A DNA stretch of 21,638 bases from a virus, in IMG/VR virus record IMGVR_UViG_3300027834_000031, positions 1 through 21,638 of that record, one strand, 5' to 3'. Positions 1 through 8,200 of this stretch are shown here, in pieces (position 1 is the stretch's first letter; the number at the start of each line of letters is the position of its first letter). Below the pieces are notes generated by a model. It ran no database searches. It had not been told where the DNA came from and saw nothing but the letters and a program-made list of their open reading frames with translations. A program made the position numbers and the translations under genes.

Positions 1-2353
1 CCTTCCCTGTTAGCTGCGTAAAGCCGCGTCCACGGTAGCGGTAACCATCACCGGGTTCAGTATTGCCCATGCGACCGCCGTACATAAGCTCGGCAATAGC
101 TTCAGGGCCCTGGGCCATAGCGGCTTCTACCGCTTCGGGGCCTTGGTTTCTGGCGGTGCGGCTAACAGCCATGATGCGATCAGCAGAGGAGTAGTTAAAG
201 CTCTCCTCCATAGTGCGAAAGCCGCCCGACTCATGATGCATCTGCCCCATGAAAGCCGCTTGCTCATTGGGGTCAGTAATTCCGGCCTCTGCCATAGCCT
301 GAGTGAGCGCTGGCGTTGCCGATGCCTCGTTATGGGCATTTCGCACTGCATTAACCGCGGTTGATACCCCGGACTTTTCGCCCACCCAGCTCGCACCCGC
401 TGATATCTTGCTACCCAGCCAGCTAGTAGCACCCTCGACACGATCGGCTGCCGCCTCGGCGCGACCTGCTACCCATTCTGTTGATTCGACTGCCCGATCT
501 GACACCCATTCGCCGGCATCGCGAGTAGCCTGTCCTATATCAACGCCCGTTTTTTCAGCTATCCAGTCGTTGACGCCACCCATGGCATCGGTAAGCGTAC
601 TCCAGCCTTCGGCAGCGATGGATACGGCGCCGCTCCAGATGCCTTTCATCTCATCAGTAACGGATGCCCATCGTTCAGCAAGGGAGCCGGACAGCGATTC
701 CCAAGTGCTGTTGAATTTGGCGGTGCTGCTATCCCACAGGCCCTGGAAAGCATCAGTGGCAACGTTCCAGCGCGCCGCTACGCCCTCGCTGGTTTGAGAC
801 CACAGGCTGGACATAAATGTGGTGGCATATTCCCAGCGCTGAGCAAGCGATGAGATTAGGTTGGACTGACGTAGATCCGTCACCCATCCACCAACCTCTT
901 CGCCGATAGTCTCGCCTGCGTTGCCACCAAAGTAGCTACCAGCGATCGCACCGATAAGACCGCCGACAACCGTGCCCACCACCGGCACCACTGAGCCTAC
1001 GGCAGCACCGGCAGCCGCGCCGCCCGCCATGCCTGCGATGCCGCCAAGGCCGCCGCCAACCGCGCGCCCAGTCATGGTGTCTTTTTCAGCCCGTGTGGCG
1101 TCGCTACCTTCGCTGGCGGCAACATCGCTAGCCATAAACCCAAGGCCAAGCAGGGCACCGATGCCCGGTATCTTGCGCATGCCGCCTTTCAGGAGGCGTC
1201 CCGCACCACTTCCACCGCTAGCTGCGGGCGCACCACCTAACCGAGACCCACCGCCCTGCTGTCGCTGACTAGCGCCTACGCCTGCTGCCGACCTGGCCGT
1301 ACCACCGCGAGCGCTGCCGCCTCGCTGTGACGTAGACCGCCCACTGCCGGGTATGGTCATTCGGCGGGCTATCTTGCCCATCCCTAGCGCGGTCAATAGC
1401 CCCTTGAGCCCTGCTATCACCGCACCCGCTAGCGCAATCGGCAGACCGCCAAGTAGAGATAGCATGCCGGTAATGGGGGCCAGTAACAGCATGATCCCGC
1501 GCCACAGCATAGAGCCGCTGTCGCCGCCTGTTGGCTTGCGCTCAATGTTCTTCAGGATTCGGCGTTGCTGTTTGCCCTCTTCACGATCCTCGCGGCGCGT
1601 GCCGCGCATCATTAGCCAGAAACGGCGGTACCAGCGCTCCTGCTTGCGGTCTGACCCATCGCCCATGATCTTACCGAAGCCGCGGGAAAGGGGCTGTGCC
1701 ACCTCGTTAAAGGCCTTAACAGTGGGGTCGGCCTCTTCGCTGCCTGCCCCTATCTCTCTGGCAGCGCCTGCCATACGATCGCCCAAGCCGTTGATCGACT
1801 TCATCAGCAGCCCATTGCTGTCCTCTTCGTCTTGAGCGTTAGCCGCGGCGCTTCCACCGTCCTTTGGCACGAACCGACCGCTGGCGTCACGGCCACCGAC
1901 CGACTGACCGCCAATGTCTTTGCTAGGGGTCGCTGCTGCGGCATTCGAGCCTACGCTTCTACTGGGGCTGACAGTGGATGCGGTATTGAGATTAAAGGGC
2001 GCCTGGTTAGCGGGAGAGTCAGGCGCTACCGCTTGGCTGTAAACGTACTGCCCTAGATCACGCTGCTGGCTTGTCGCTGCAACTGCCGGGGGCTTTTCCT
2101 GGTCTACCCGAACGACTATCTCATCGTGACGCGGGGTCGCTGCCTCTGGCTTTGCTTGGCGTGGGGCTGGGCTGCTATTGGCCTCTGTTGGCTTATTGGC
2201 TACAGGTGCTCCACGGCTACCGACCGACTGACCGCCAATGTCTTTTCGTAGCGCACGCAACTCATCCCGAATCGCGTCCAAACGGCCTGTAACATCCTCG
2301 GCACTAAGCCGCTCACCGACCAAGAAGCCGCTGTTGTCGTGATTTAATTGCAT
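1..2353 (-). CDS. Tail tape-measure protein with C-terminal GH19-type lysozyme domain (partial, C-terminus beyond window)
   Basis: The frame is open from an ATG at 2353 to the window edge, giving at least 784 residues; the stop is not in the window. The N-terminal ~260 residues are polar and Pro/Ala-rich. Residues ~281-325 are strongly hydrophobic, and ~426-488 are a Gly/Ala-rich hydrophobic stretch ending in GGNAGETIGEE. Eight tryptophans then follow at exactly 11-residue spacing (codons between 835 and 602), a pattern known from tape-measure proteins. From about residue 683 the sequence looks like a GH19 chitinase/lysozyme domain: MHHESGG with candidate catalytic Glu at ~708, then TMEESFNYS, YGGRMGN and YRGRGFTQLTG. 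I infer a protein that sets tail length and carries a peptidoglycan-degrading domain for DNA entry. The start lies 2 nt after the previous stop, with only a weak SD, so translation is probably coupled. A lysozyme-tailed structural protein other than the tape measure is the main alternative. Confidence 0.75.
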   Translation of the reverse strand, partial: MQLNHDNSGFLVGERLSAEDVTGRLDAIRDELRALRKDIGGQSVGSRGAPVANKPTEANSSPAPRQAKPEAATPRHDEIVVRVDQEKPPAVAATSQQRDLGQYVYSQAVAPDSPANQAPFNLNTASTVSPSRSVGSNAAAATPSKDIGGQSVGGRDASGRFVPKDGGSAAANAQDEEDSNGLLMKSINGLGDRMAGAAREIGAGSEEADPTVKAFNEVAQPLSRGFGKIMGDGSDRKQERWYRRFWLMMRGTRREDREEGKQQRRILKNIERKPTGGDSGSMLWRGIMLLLAPITGMLSLLGGLPIALAGAVIAGLKGLLTALGMGKIARRMTIPGSGRSTSQRGGSARGGTARSAAGVGASQRQQGGGSRLGGAPAASGGSGAGRLLKGGMRKIPGIGALLGLGFMASDVAASEGSDATRAEKDTMTGRAVGGGLGGIAGMAGGAAAGAAVGSVVPVVGTVVGGLIGAIAGSYFGGNAGETIGEEVGGWVTDLRQSNLISSLAQRWEYATTFMSSLWSQTSEGVAARWNVATDAFQGLWDSSTAKFNSTWESLSGSLAERWASVTDEMKGIWSGAVSIAAEGWSTLTDAMGGVNDWIAEKTGVDIGQATRDAGEWVSDRAVESTEWVAGRAEAAADRVEGATSWLGSKISAGASWVGEKSGVSTAVNAVRNAHNEASATPALTQAMAEAGITDPNEQAAFMGQMHHESGGFRTMEESFNYSSADRIMAVSRTARNQGPEAVEAAMAQGPEAIAELMYGGRMGNTEPGDGYRYRGRGFTQLTGK
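602..835 (-). repeat. Tryptophan ladder: eight Trp at 11-residue spacing
   Basis: Inside the tape-measure gene, TGG codons recur every 33 nt from 835 down to 602. Seven consecutive intervals are exactly 11 codons. The residues between them vary, so this is a protein-level period and not a recent DNA duplication. Regularly spaced aromatic residues at 11-residue intervals are known in tape-measure proteins. Further Trp continue downstream at less regular spacing (13, 19, 11, 18 and 11 residues). Confidence 0.85.
1888..1921 (-). repeat. 34-bp direct repeat, copy 2 in reading direction
   Basis: This 34-nt stretch matches 2212-2245 with a single mismatch (1894 versus 2218). The copies start 324 nt apart, exactly 108 codons, so both are read in the same frame and give KDIGGQSVG followed by G-R. 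It lies in the polar N-terminal part of the tape-measure gene and marks a recent short in-frame duplication. Confidence 0.85.
2212..2245 (-). repeat. 34-bp direct repeat, copy 1 in reading direction
   Basis: Partner of 1888-1921. It encodes KDIGGQSVG followed by S-R at about residues 37-47 of the tape-measure protein, just after a short helix-forming stretch (RLDAIRDELRALR). Confidence 0.85.
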
Positions 2354-2355
2354 GG

Positions 2356-3255
2356 CTAGGGACTCATGAAGGTATCAAGCTGCGTAAACGTCATTTGCAG
2401 CTCTTCAAGGGCGTCTTCGCGGCGCGAAAGAGACACTTCGTAGGACTGAGCGCGACACAGGACGCGCCCCGTAAAGCCACCTACATCACCTACAAAGGCG
2501 TGCTGGACGGTAAAGACAATTGAGTAATCAGCAGGCACCCCAAACGTCCCATCCTGCGCAGCAACCGCGGCAATGTGGGCCTCAAACCAGCGCTTTAACG
2601 TGCCTGCCCGGTCATCCATAGTGGTGATTCGCAGCACGACAGGCTCGGCTTGGGTAAGCGTGTCTAGCTGCGCACTTCCGGCGCGCACTTTGCCGCCAGA
2701 AACCTCGCTAGGGCCTCGCTCAATATCGGTGCAGAAAAGGTTAAATTCATGGGAGAAGTCGCCAGCCAGCGCGCTTTGCACGGTCAGCAGGAAAAGGTTC
2801 TTTTTGGCACGCTTGGCGTCTACCGCCTCTTGAAAAATGCGCTTGGCTTCAGTGGGAGTAATGCCGCCATACAGCATATTGGCGCCGCCCCAATAGCGAC
2901 CTTGGCTGGACTGCCCCCCTAGCAGGTTGCCTAGCGCGTCACCAGCAAAGCCAGACTCAAGCGCGGTTAAGAGCCCACCTTCAATATCGCCACTGGCAAT
3001 TTGACTAAGCGAATTCGCGCCTGAATTGATCGCATTGCGCATCGTAGGGGGAATATGGCTATTGACGGCACGGCTAACCGCCTGAGACCCCATGGAGGCC
3101 CCGGCCTGAGAGATAGCGCTTGCTAGCTTGCCACCTCCGGCCATGTTTCCAGCCTGATTGCCTAGGCTGGCAGCGCCGCTGCGTATCGCGCCGTCAGTGC
3201 GCCCCAGTAGGTTGCCGCTTTTGCCTGCCGCGCTAATGCTGTCAAAGAGACTCAT
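2356..3255 (-). CDS. Tail tube / baseplate-tube junction-like structural protein (299 aa)
   Basis: This is a 299-aa protein. Residues 1-~125 are low-complexity and rich in Gly, Ala and Ser, with runs such as AGNMAGGGKLASA. The second half is more globular and predicted beta-rich, with segments like NLFCTDIERGPSE, PVVLRITTMDDRAGTLKRWF and a C-terminus ending EELQMTFTQLDTFMSP. That half reminds me of tail-tube-fold proteins, including the tube-initiator proteins of contractile tails; the position just before the tape measure supports this. The family call is from general resemblance only. I chose ATG 3255 because it overlaps the portal stop as ATGA and has a G-rich SD upstream. An in-frame GTG two codons earlier is possible. 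Confidence 0.5.
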   Translation of the reverse strand: MSLFDSISAAGKSGNLLGRTDGAIRSGAASLGNQAGNMAGGGKLASAISQAGASMGSQAVSRAVNSHIPPTMRNAINSGANSLSQIASGDIEGGLLTALESGFAGDALGNLLGGQSSQGRYWGGANMLYGGITPTEAKRIFQEAVDAKRAKKNLFLLTVQSALAGDFSHEFNLFCTDIERGPSEVSGGKVRAGSAQLDTLTQAEPVVLRITTMDDRAGTLKRWFEAHIAAVAAQDGTFGVPADYSIVFTVQHAFVGDVGGFTGRVLCRAQSYEVSLSRREDALEELQMTFTQLDTFMSP

Positions 3256-4811
3256 GGCCACCCCTTGCCGCCGCCTTCATCCTTGGCAGTCTCTGCAAGC
3301 TCGGCATAAATTTCGGCCTGCTCTTCGTCTAGCTGCATGGTTTCGGTCAGGAAGGTCTTCATTAGCTTCTTGGAAGCCCCCATGTCGCGCATGGCCCCGA
3401 TGGCTTGCGCTAAGCCGATACCAACGCCCATGCCATCGTTCAGCGTGCGTTGACGCTCTGCCTCCAGGGCAGAAATGGAGCCATAGAACGAAATGCGCCA
3501 AGGGCGCTCACTGGCCGGGAATACAGTTCCATAGCGCTTGAGCGTGTGCATGTCGATAATGTGGTTGAACGCTTCGGCCAGGGAAACGCGGATCACGCGG
3601 GCGCTCTCGGCTGCCTGTGCGGACGTTCGGAAGAATCCCCCTTCGCCCAGCCCGCCGCTCATCTGGTCAGCAAACCCGATCATTGATAGATCCACGCCGA
3701 TCGCGCCGGAAAGCAGTCGGGCGTGAAGCATCACGTCCTCGATGCTGATATTGTCTGCGCGACCTGACTGCCCGCCTCCCTCAACGCGGGTTAGCTGCTT
3801 TTCGCCAAACACCGGTATGACGTGCCGTACCCGCTCCATGATGGGCTTGCCGCCTTTTACGGCTTCCTCAGCAATCTCCTTTGAGCGTTTCAGCATCTTG
3901 GTGACGGAGTCCATGAAGCTCTTTTGCATGTCCTTCGACATGTCATTGAGGTTCACCGTCAGCATTTGCTCGTCAATGCTGTCCATCCAACGTTGACCCA
4001 CCAGGCCTAACAGGCTTGCGGTCAGATTGTCGTAGGGCTCTTCGGCGGGATAGATCAGCGACCCACCTGCCATGGCGGGCATTAGCGGTAGATCGTTTAC
4101 ATCGTCGGTTCCTAAGGCGACCTTAAGCGACTTCTCAAAGACACCGTGCTGGGGTACCCACTGACTGCGCGGCATCTTCATGCGCACCATCTGCGACGTA
4201 TCCAGGCGCTGAAAATTGCGCTCACCGGTATAGATGGCGTAGCCCACGGTGCGACTGCCTCGATCGAACGGCTGGACCAGCGGAGGGCGTACTAATTCGT
4301 CAACGTAAAGATCCACAACGCCACGGGCGTCGGTATAGATGCGGGCGTAGGAGTCACCGAACACGCTGCCTAAGTAGGCCATTGGGTAAGCGGCACGGTT
4401 AAGTATCGCGGAGAGGTCTTCGCGAATATCGTCGACCATCTTGCCTAGCTGCTCATCCTTTTCGGCAGCAGGGCGCTTTTCGATAAACACAATATCGCCA
4501 GAGGTTTCATGCCCCCCTAGCGCGGACGTGACAAGCAGCTTAACGGCGGACGACACAATGGGGTCGGCCTCCATTTGCGCCCACTTGTCATAAATGGCCT
4601 GTCGTGTGCGCGCCTGCCGATTCCCAGAGGCCAGCAGGCTTGCAACAGTCGTCGTACCGGCACCATAGAGCATGGTGTCGGCTGGCGTGATTTCGTGGCT
4701 CTCGGGGAGATGTTCGTTTTCCCACTTCTTGGCACCGATGCCGAGTCGTGAGAGGAAGCCTCGCCGATGCCCTGAGGGGGATGATTTAGGCATGGCCTGA
4801 TAGTGGGCCAT
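3252..4811 (-). CDS. Portal protein
   Basis: A 519-aa protein of normal portal length. Portals form the dodecameric ring at one capsid vertex through which DNA is packaged and ejected. Portal-like features are the early segment YDKWAQMEADPIVSSAVKLL, the middle part with regular beta segments on peptide binding to the membrane-free core (YAIYTGERNFQRL), and the C-terminal half with GAIGVDLSMIGFADQMSGG followed by SAQAAESARVIRVSLAEAFNH, the typical 'choose the start, then long stem helix' stretch of phage portals. Residues 455-519 are helical and acidic. The SD before ATG 4811 is weak; ATG 4793 six codons later is an alternative. The gene is unusual in having no terminase or capsid gene next to it; its neighbours here are the DarB-like operon and tail genes. 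Confidence 0.75.
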   Translation of the reverse strand: MAHYQAMPKSSPSGHRRGFLSRLGIGAKKWENEHLPESHEITPADTMLYGAGTTTVASLLASGNRQARTRQAIYDKWAQMEADPIVSSAVKLLVTSALGGHETSGDIVFIEKRPAAEKDEQLGKMVDDIREDLSAILNRAAYPMAYLGSVFGDSYARIYTDARGVVDLYVDELVRPPLVQPFDRGSRTVGYAIYTGERNFQRLDTSQMVRMKMPRSQWVPQHGVFEKSLKVALGTDDVNDLPLMPAMAGGSLIYPAEEPYDNLTASLLGLVGQRWMDSIDEQMLTVNLNDMSKDMQKSFMDSVTKMLKRSKEIAEEAVKGGKPIMERVRHVIPVFGEKQLTRVEGGGQSGRADNISIEDVMLHARLLSGAIGVDLSMIGFADQMSGGLGEGGFFRTSAQAAESARVIRVSLAEAFNHIIDMHTLKRYGTVFPASERPWRISFYGSISALEAERQRTLNDGMGVGIGLAQAIGAMRDMGASKKLMKTFLTETMQLDEEQAEIYAELAETAKDEGGGKGWP

Positions 4812-4843
4812 GCCAATGTGCTGAAGGCGGGGGTTTTTCCGGT

Positions 4844-5260
4844 TTAGGCGGTGACGCGCTCTTCCATGTCAGGATCTTCCAAGGTGTAGATCGCGCCTGT
4901 ATCACCGTCTAAGACAAACTGATTCGTGCCTACTGCCTGTGTCGCTAGGTAGAGGGTGCGAAACGCGTCTGCCATGACAATCGTTTCAGCGGGGGAGTCA
5001 CCTTGATACGTGGCGCGTACCAACGGGTCGTCCCGCTCGCCAAGCTCGCGATCGCTGTCAATCAGTAGCGCTTTGACTGCCCACCAGTAAGGGCCGTAGT
5101 CGCGGTACCGAAGCGGATCCTTCGCCAAGCGGCGCTCAATAACCCCCAGCGCAAAGCCGGGGAAGTCACTATAGCCGCGGTTTTCTTTGAGCGCGCTCGC
5201 CTTCTGCTGGACTAGCGCCGCAATCTCTTCTTTGTCAAACAAGTGCTCGGTAAGTGCCAT
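4844..5260 (-). CDS. Unrecognised phage protein between DarB-like and portal genes (138 aa)
   Basis: I do not recognise a family. The 138-residue protein is soluble and acidic, with no signal peptide or membrane segment. It has a charged N-terminal helix region (EEIAALVQQKASALKENRG), an aromatic core (RYRDYGPYWWAVKALLID) and a C-terminal beta-like part (NQFVLDGDTGAIYTLEDPD). The ATG at 5260 lies one base after the stop of the DarB-like gene, with AGAGG five bases upstream, so the two genes are probably co-translated. The portal gene follows after 32 bp. The place suggests a virion assembly or head-tail connection role, or a helper for loading the Dar-like proteins; neither can be shown from the sequence. 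Confidence 0.6.
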   Translation of the reverse strand: MALTEHLFDKEEIAALVQQKASALKENRGYSDFPGFALGVIERRLAKDPLRYRDYGPYWWAVKALLIDSDRELGERDDPLVRATYQGDSPAETIVMADAFRTLYLATQAVGTNQFVLDGDTGAIYTLEDPDMEERVTA

Positions 5261-5261
5261 G

Positions 5262-8200
5262 CTAGCCTCTCAGGTTAAGTTCTTGCGCCGCACGCGGATG
5301 GTCGGACGTTAACGCGCTCCATGCTTGGCGCCGGACACGCCACGCCAGGTCTTTGCGCACCCAGCGGCGATAGCTGCCGTACCGAGTGCCATACTCCTTG
5401 ATGCGGTCTTTCCATGCCCGCGTGTCGCCCTCAATCAGCACCATTTCGTCAGGATCTTCACCTGACGCGGGCTCAGGCTCCGCTTCCGGCGCTTCTGCAG
5501 GATCATCGATAGCCTTAGCGGCAACTGCCATCATAGCTTTGCGCTGTAGATGAAAAGGCAAGTATGAATGCGCCTCCCCATCAAAGTCGAACCAGGGCAC
5601 GGTGCTTTCCATATACCGCTCAACACTATTACCAATCTCTTCGCCGGTATCCCCGACCAGCGCGCGATCAAACTGCTCATCATCAATGCTTTCATGGATC
5701 AGCGCTTTTATGGGGTAAGTCTGCCCTGCGACATCTGACAATGACAGCTTCAGGCTGTGGGCTATGGCGTAATCACGCAGCGCCTCCACGCGCGGGGGCT
5801 TCTCGCGAACTACCTCAACGCTATTGTTCACCACAAAATGCATGTCTTCCCAGCGCGTAATGACGGCCTTTTGCTCATCATAGATACGCGCCAGTAAAGG
5901 CGAGTCTTCCGCCTCGCTCGGGCGAATGGGTAGCGGGAAGTGCGGGCTTGGCAGCGAATAATGGTAAACCGGATAGCTCGCTGAAATGTCCGTCTCTCGC
6001 TGCGTGGCCACTGCAGGGCACGCGTCGGAATAAAGCGACACAGTTTTGCCGTTGCGCTCCTCGGTATCTTCAATTTTGGCAGCCGCAAACAAGCATTCGT
6101 CATGCTTGGCCGATCCCGGGTAAGCAACTTCGCCCATCGGTACCAGCGCGTGCAGCGGCGCGGTATCAATATCACCACCCACATAGCCGATCGCCGAAGG
6201 CCGATAGCTGGAAAGGCTCTCTTTGCTGACCACGTAGTAATTGCCGCTAGTGACGATAAAGCATTCTGCGATAACCGGCGTATCGGCAACCATAACACCC
6301 TCGCCATTGGCAAACGCATCGGCAACACCTTTTGGCATGCCGCCAGCTAGGCCCGCTTGCTTGGCGTAGCTCTTCACCGCCTGGCTGCGCATCTGCGAGG
6401 CCATATCAATTTCAGCGTGCCATTCATTGACCAGCTCAGCCGTTTCATTGACCTCAATTTCAACATGGCCATAGCCCAGCCTGCCGCCGCGCAAGGCGTC
6501 GATTAAGTCAGGCGCCCTGTTCTCCCCGCGCTTGGCGCGATCAAGGAAGGCTGTCACCACGGCGCGAACATCAATAGGCGGCTCGCCCTCCATGCGCGTG
6601 GTTGAGCGTGACTGGTAGTCGTAGCTCGCCTTGTAGAACGTTGCCGCTTCCTCGATTTGGCGCTGCAGCCCGCGCTCTTTAACTTCCAGCTCAGCGAGGA
6701 TTGATTCGTTTTTAGCGCGCGCTGACTCGCTCATTTTGGGCTTGGAGAGGCGCGACCGCACTTTCTCGGATTGCCCCATGGCGTTCATGAACTGCCCCAT
6801 CGTACGGGCCACCCAGTCGCTAGCGCGTTCGTTTTCAGTCAAGAACTGATTTTGCTTGGTGATGGTGTCCAGGTTGATACGCTGACGTTCACGGTTAGAA
6901 GTGGCCCGCCGCTCGGCGTCCTTGGCCGCTATCGCCTCTTGTACGCGCGTCACGGCGTCGCCATCCCCTACCGCGTCGATAAGTGCTTCCATCTGCTCGC
7001 GACTCATGCCGCCGCTGATAGCCAGGCTGTCGCCACCATCAGGCTTCATCATTTCGCCTATCCAGTCAGCCTTGCTATTGACCAGAGAGCGCTTCGCCGT
7101 ATCGAAGGTGCCGTCTGCATCGTAGTGATACACGGTGACCTGATCGGTTTTGTTGCCTTGGCGAACACCGCGGCCGTTGCGCTGGGTAAGGCTGTCCGGC
7201 GTCCAGCCGATCGTTAGGTGGTGGATGGCCTGTGTGCCCTTTTGCAGGTTAATGCCCACCTCTGCCTTTTCGTTGGCAATGATCGCGCGGTACTGGTTGC
7301 TTTCCCCCGGTGCGTTGAAGCCGTCCTGTACCTCCATGATCTCTTCAGGGCTGTTATTACGCTGCCCTGTGACGATGGCGATAGCAGAAGAAGGCACGCC
7401 AGCGCGCCGCGACAACAGCCGGCGGATTTTGTTATGCATGCCCAGCAGGTCGCAAAAGATAAGCTGCTTGGCGAAGGGGATACGATTGCCTTCCGAGTCT
7501 ACGCCGCGTGGCGTCGCTGCCTCGGTCTGCACGTTCTCGATCATGGCTGCCAGCTTAGGCGGAATCGATACATCCACCTCAACCTTGGCCTTGTCGGCCA
7601 TGGCTTCAAAGCGATCTTGTGTAGATGAGTTGACGGTATCCAGAACGATAGCGCCGTTTTCAATCCATGCTTTAACCGGCATCTTGTACTGACGACCAAC
7701 CACCTCGCGACTCACGTCACGGATGGTTTTAACGCTTACCGCTTCCTCAGCGGTGGCATTAGGCCCCGGTCGCGTGCGCTGCTCGGTAGGCGGCTTGGCA
7801 TTCCACGTATCCACCAAGGCCTGCGCCTCTTCCATCTGCCCTTCACCAATCAGATAGCGAGAGACGCGAGCATCCAGGTCAGGGTCCGCAATCAGCATGG
7901 TCATCTTGTTAATCAAGTTAAAGGGATGGCCGATCAGCTCCATTGACTCCCCAAACTTGCCCGCAACGCGCTCATAAGAAGCAGCATCGCCGCGGTTCTG
8001 GCCACGCTCTGCCAGGGCATCAGCGGCGTAGCGGTATGCCTCCTTGTACTCTTCCAGCCGGACAATGGTTTCTTGCGGTAGCTGGATGGTGCTGGCTCTT
8101 TCAGGCGCGCTCGGCACCTTGATTTGCCCGCCTACGTCATTAGCGTTCTTGATGGTGGCTACTTGACGCAGTGCACCGCGAAGCATTTCGACGTTATTAA

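Noticed and set aside
127-441. Minus-strand frame of 104 codons
   Set aside because: It is out of frame with the tape-measure gene, whose translation here contains clear lysozyme motifs.
5828-6328. Minus-strand frame of 166 codons inside the DarB-like gene
   Set aside because: Arg-rich shadow of the continuous 2145-codon frame, without SD or recognisable motifs.
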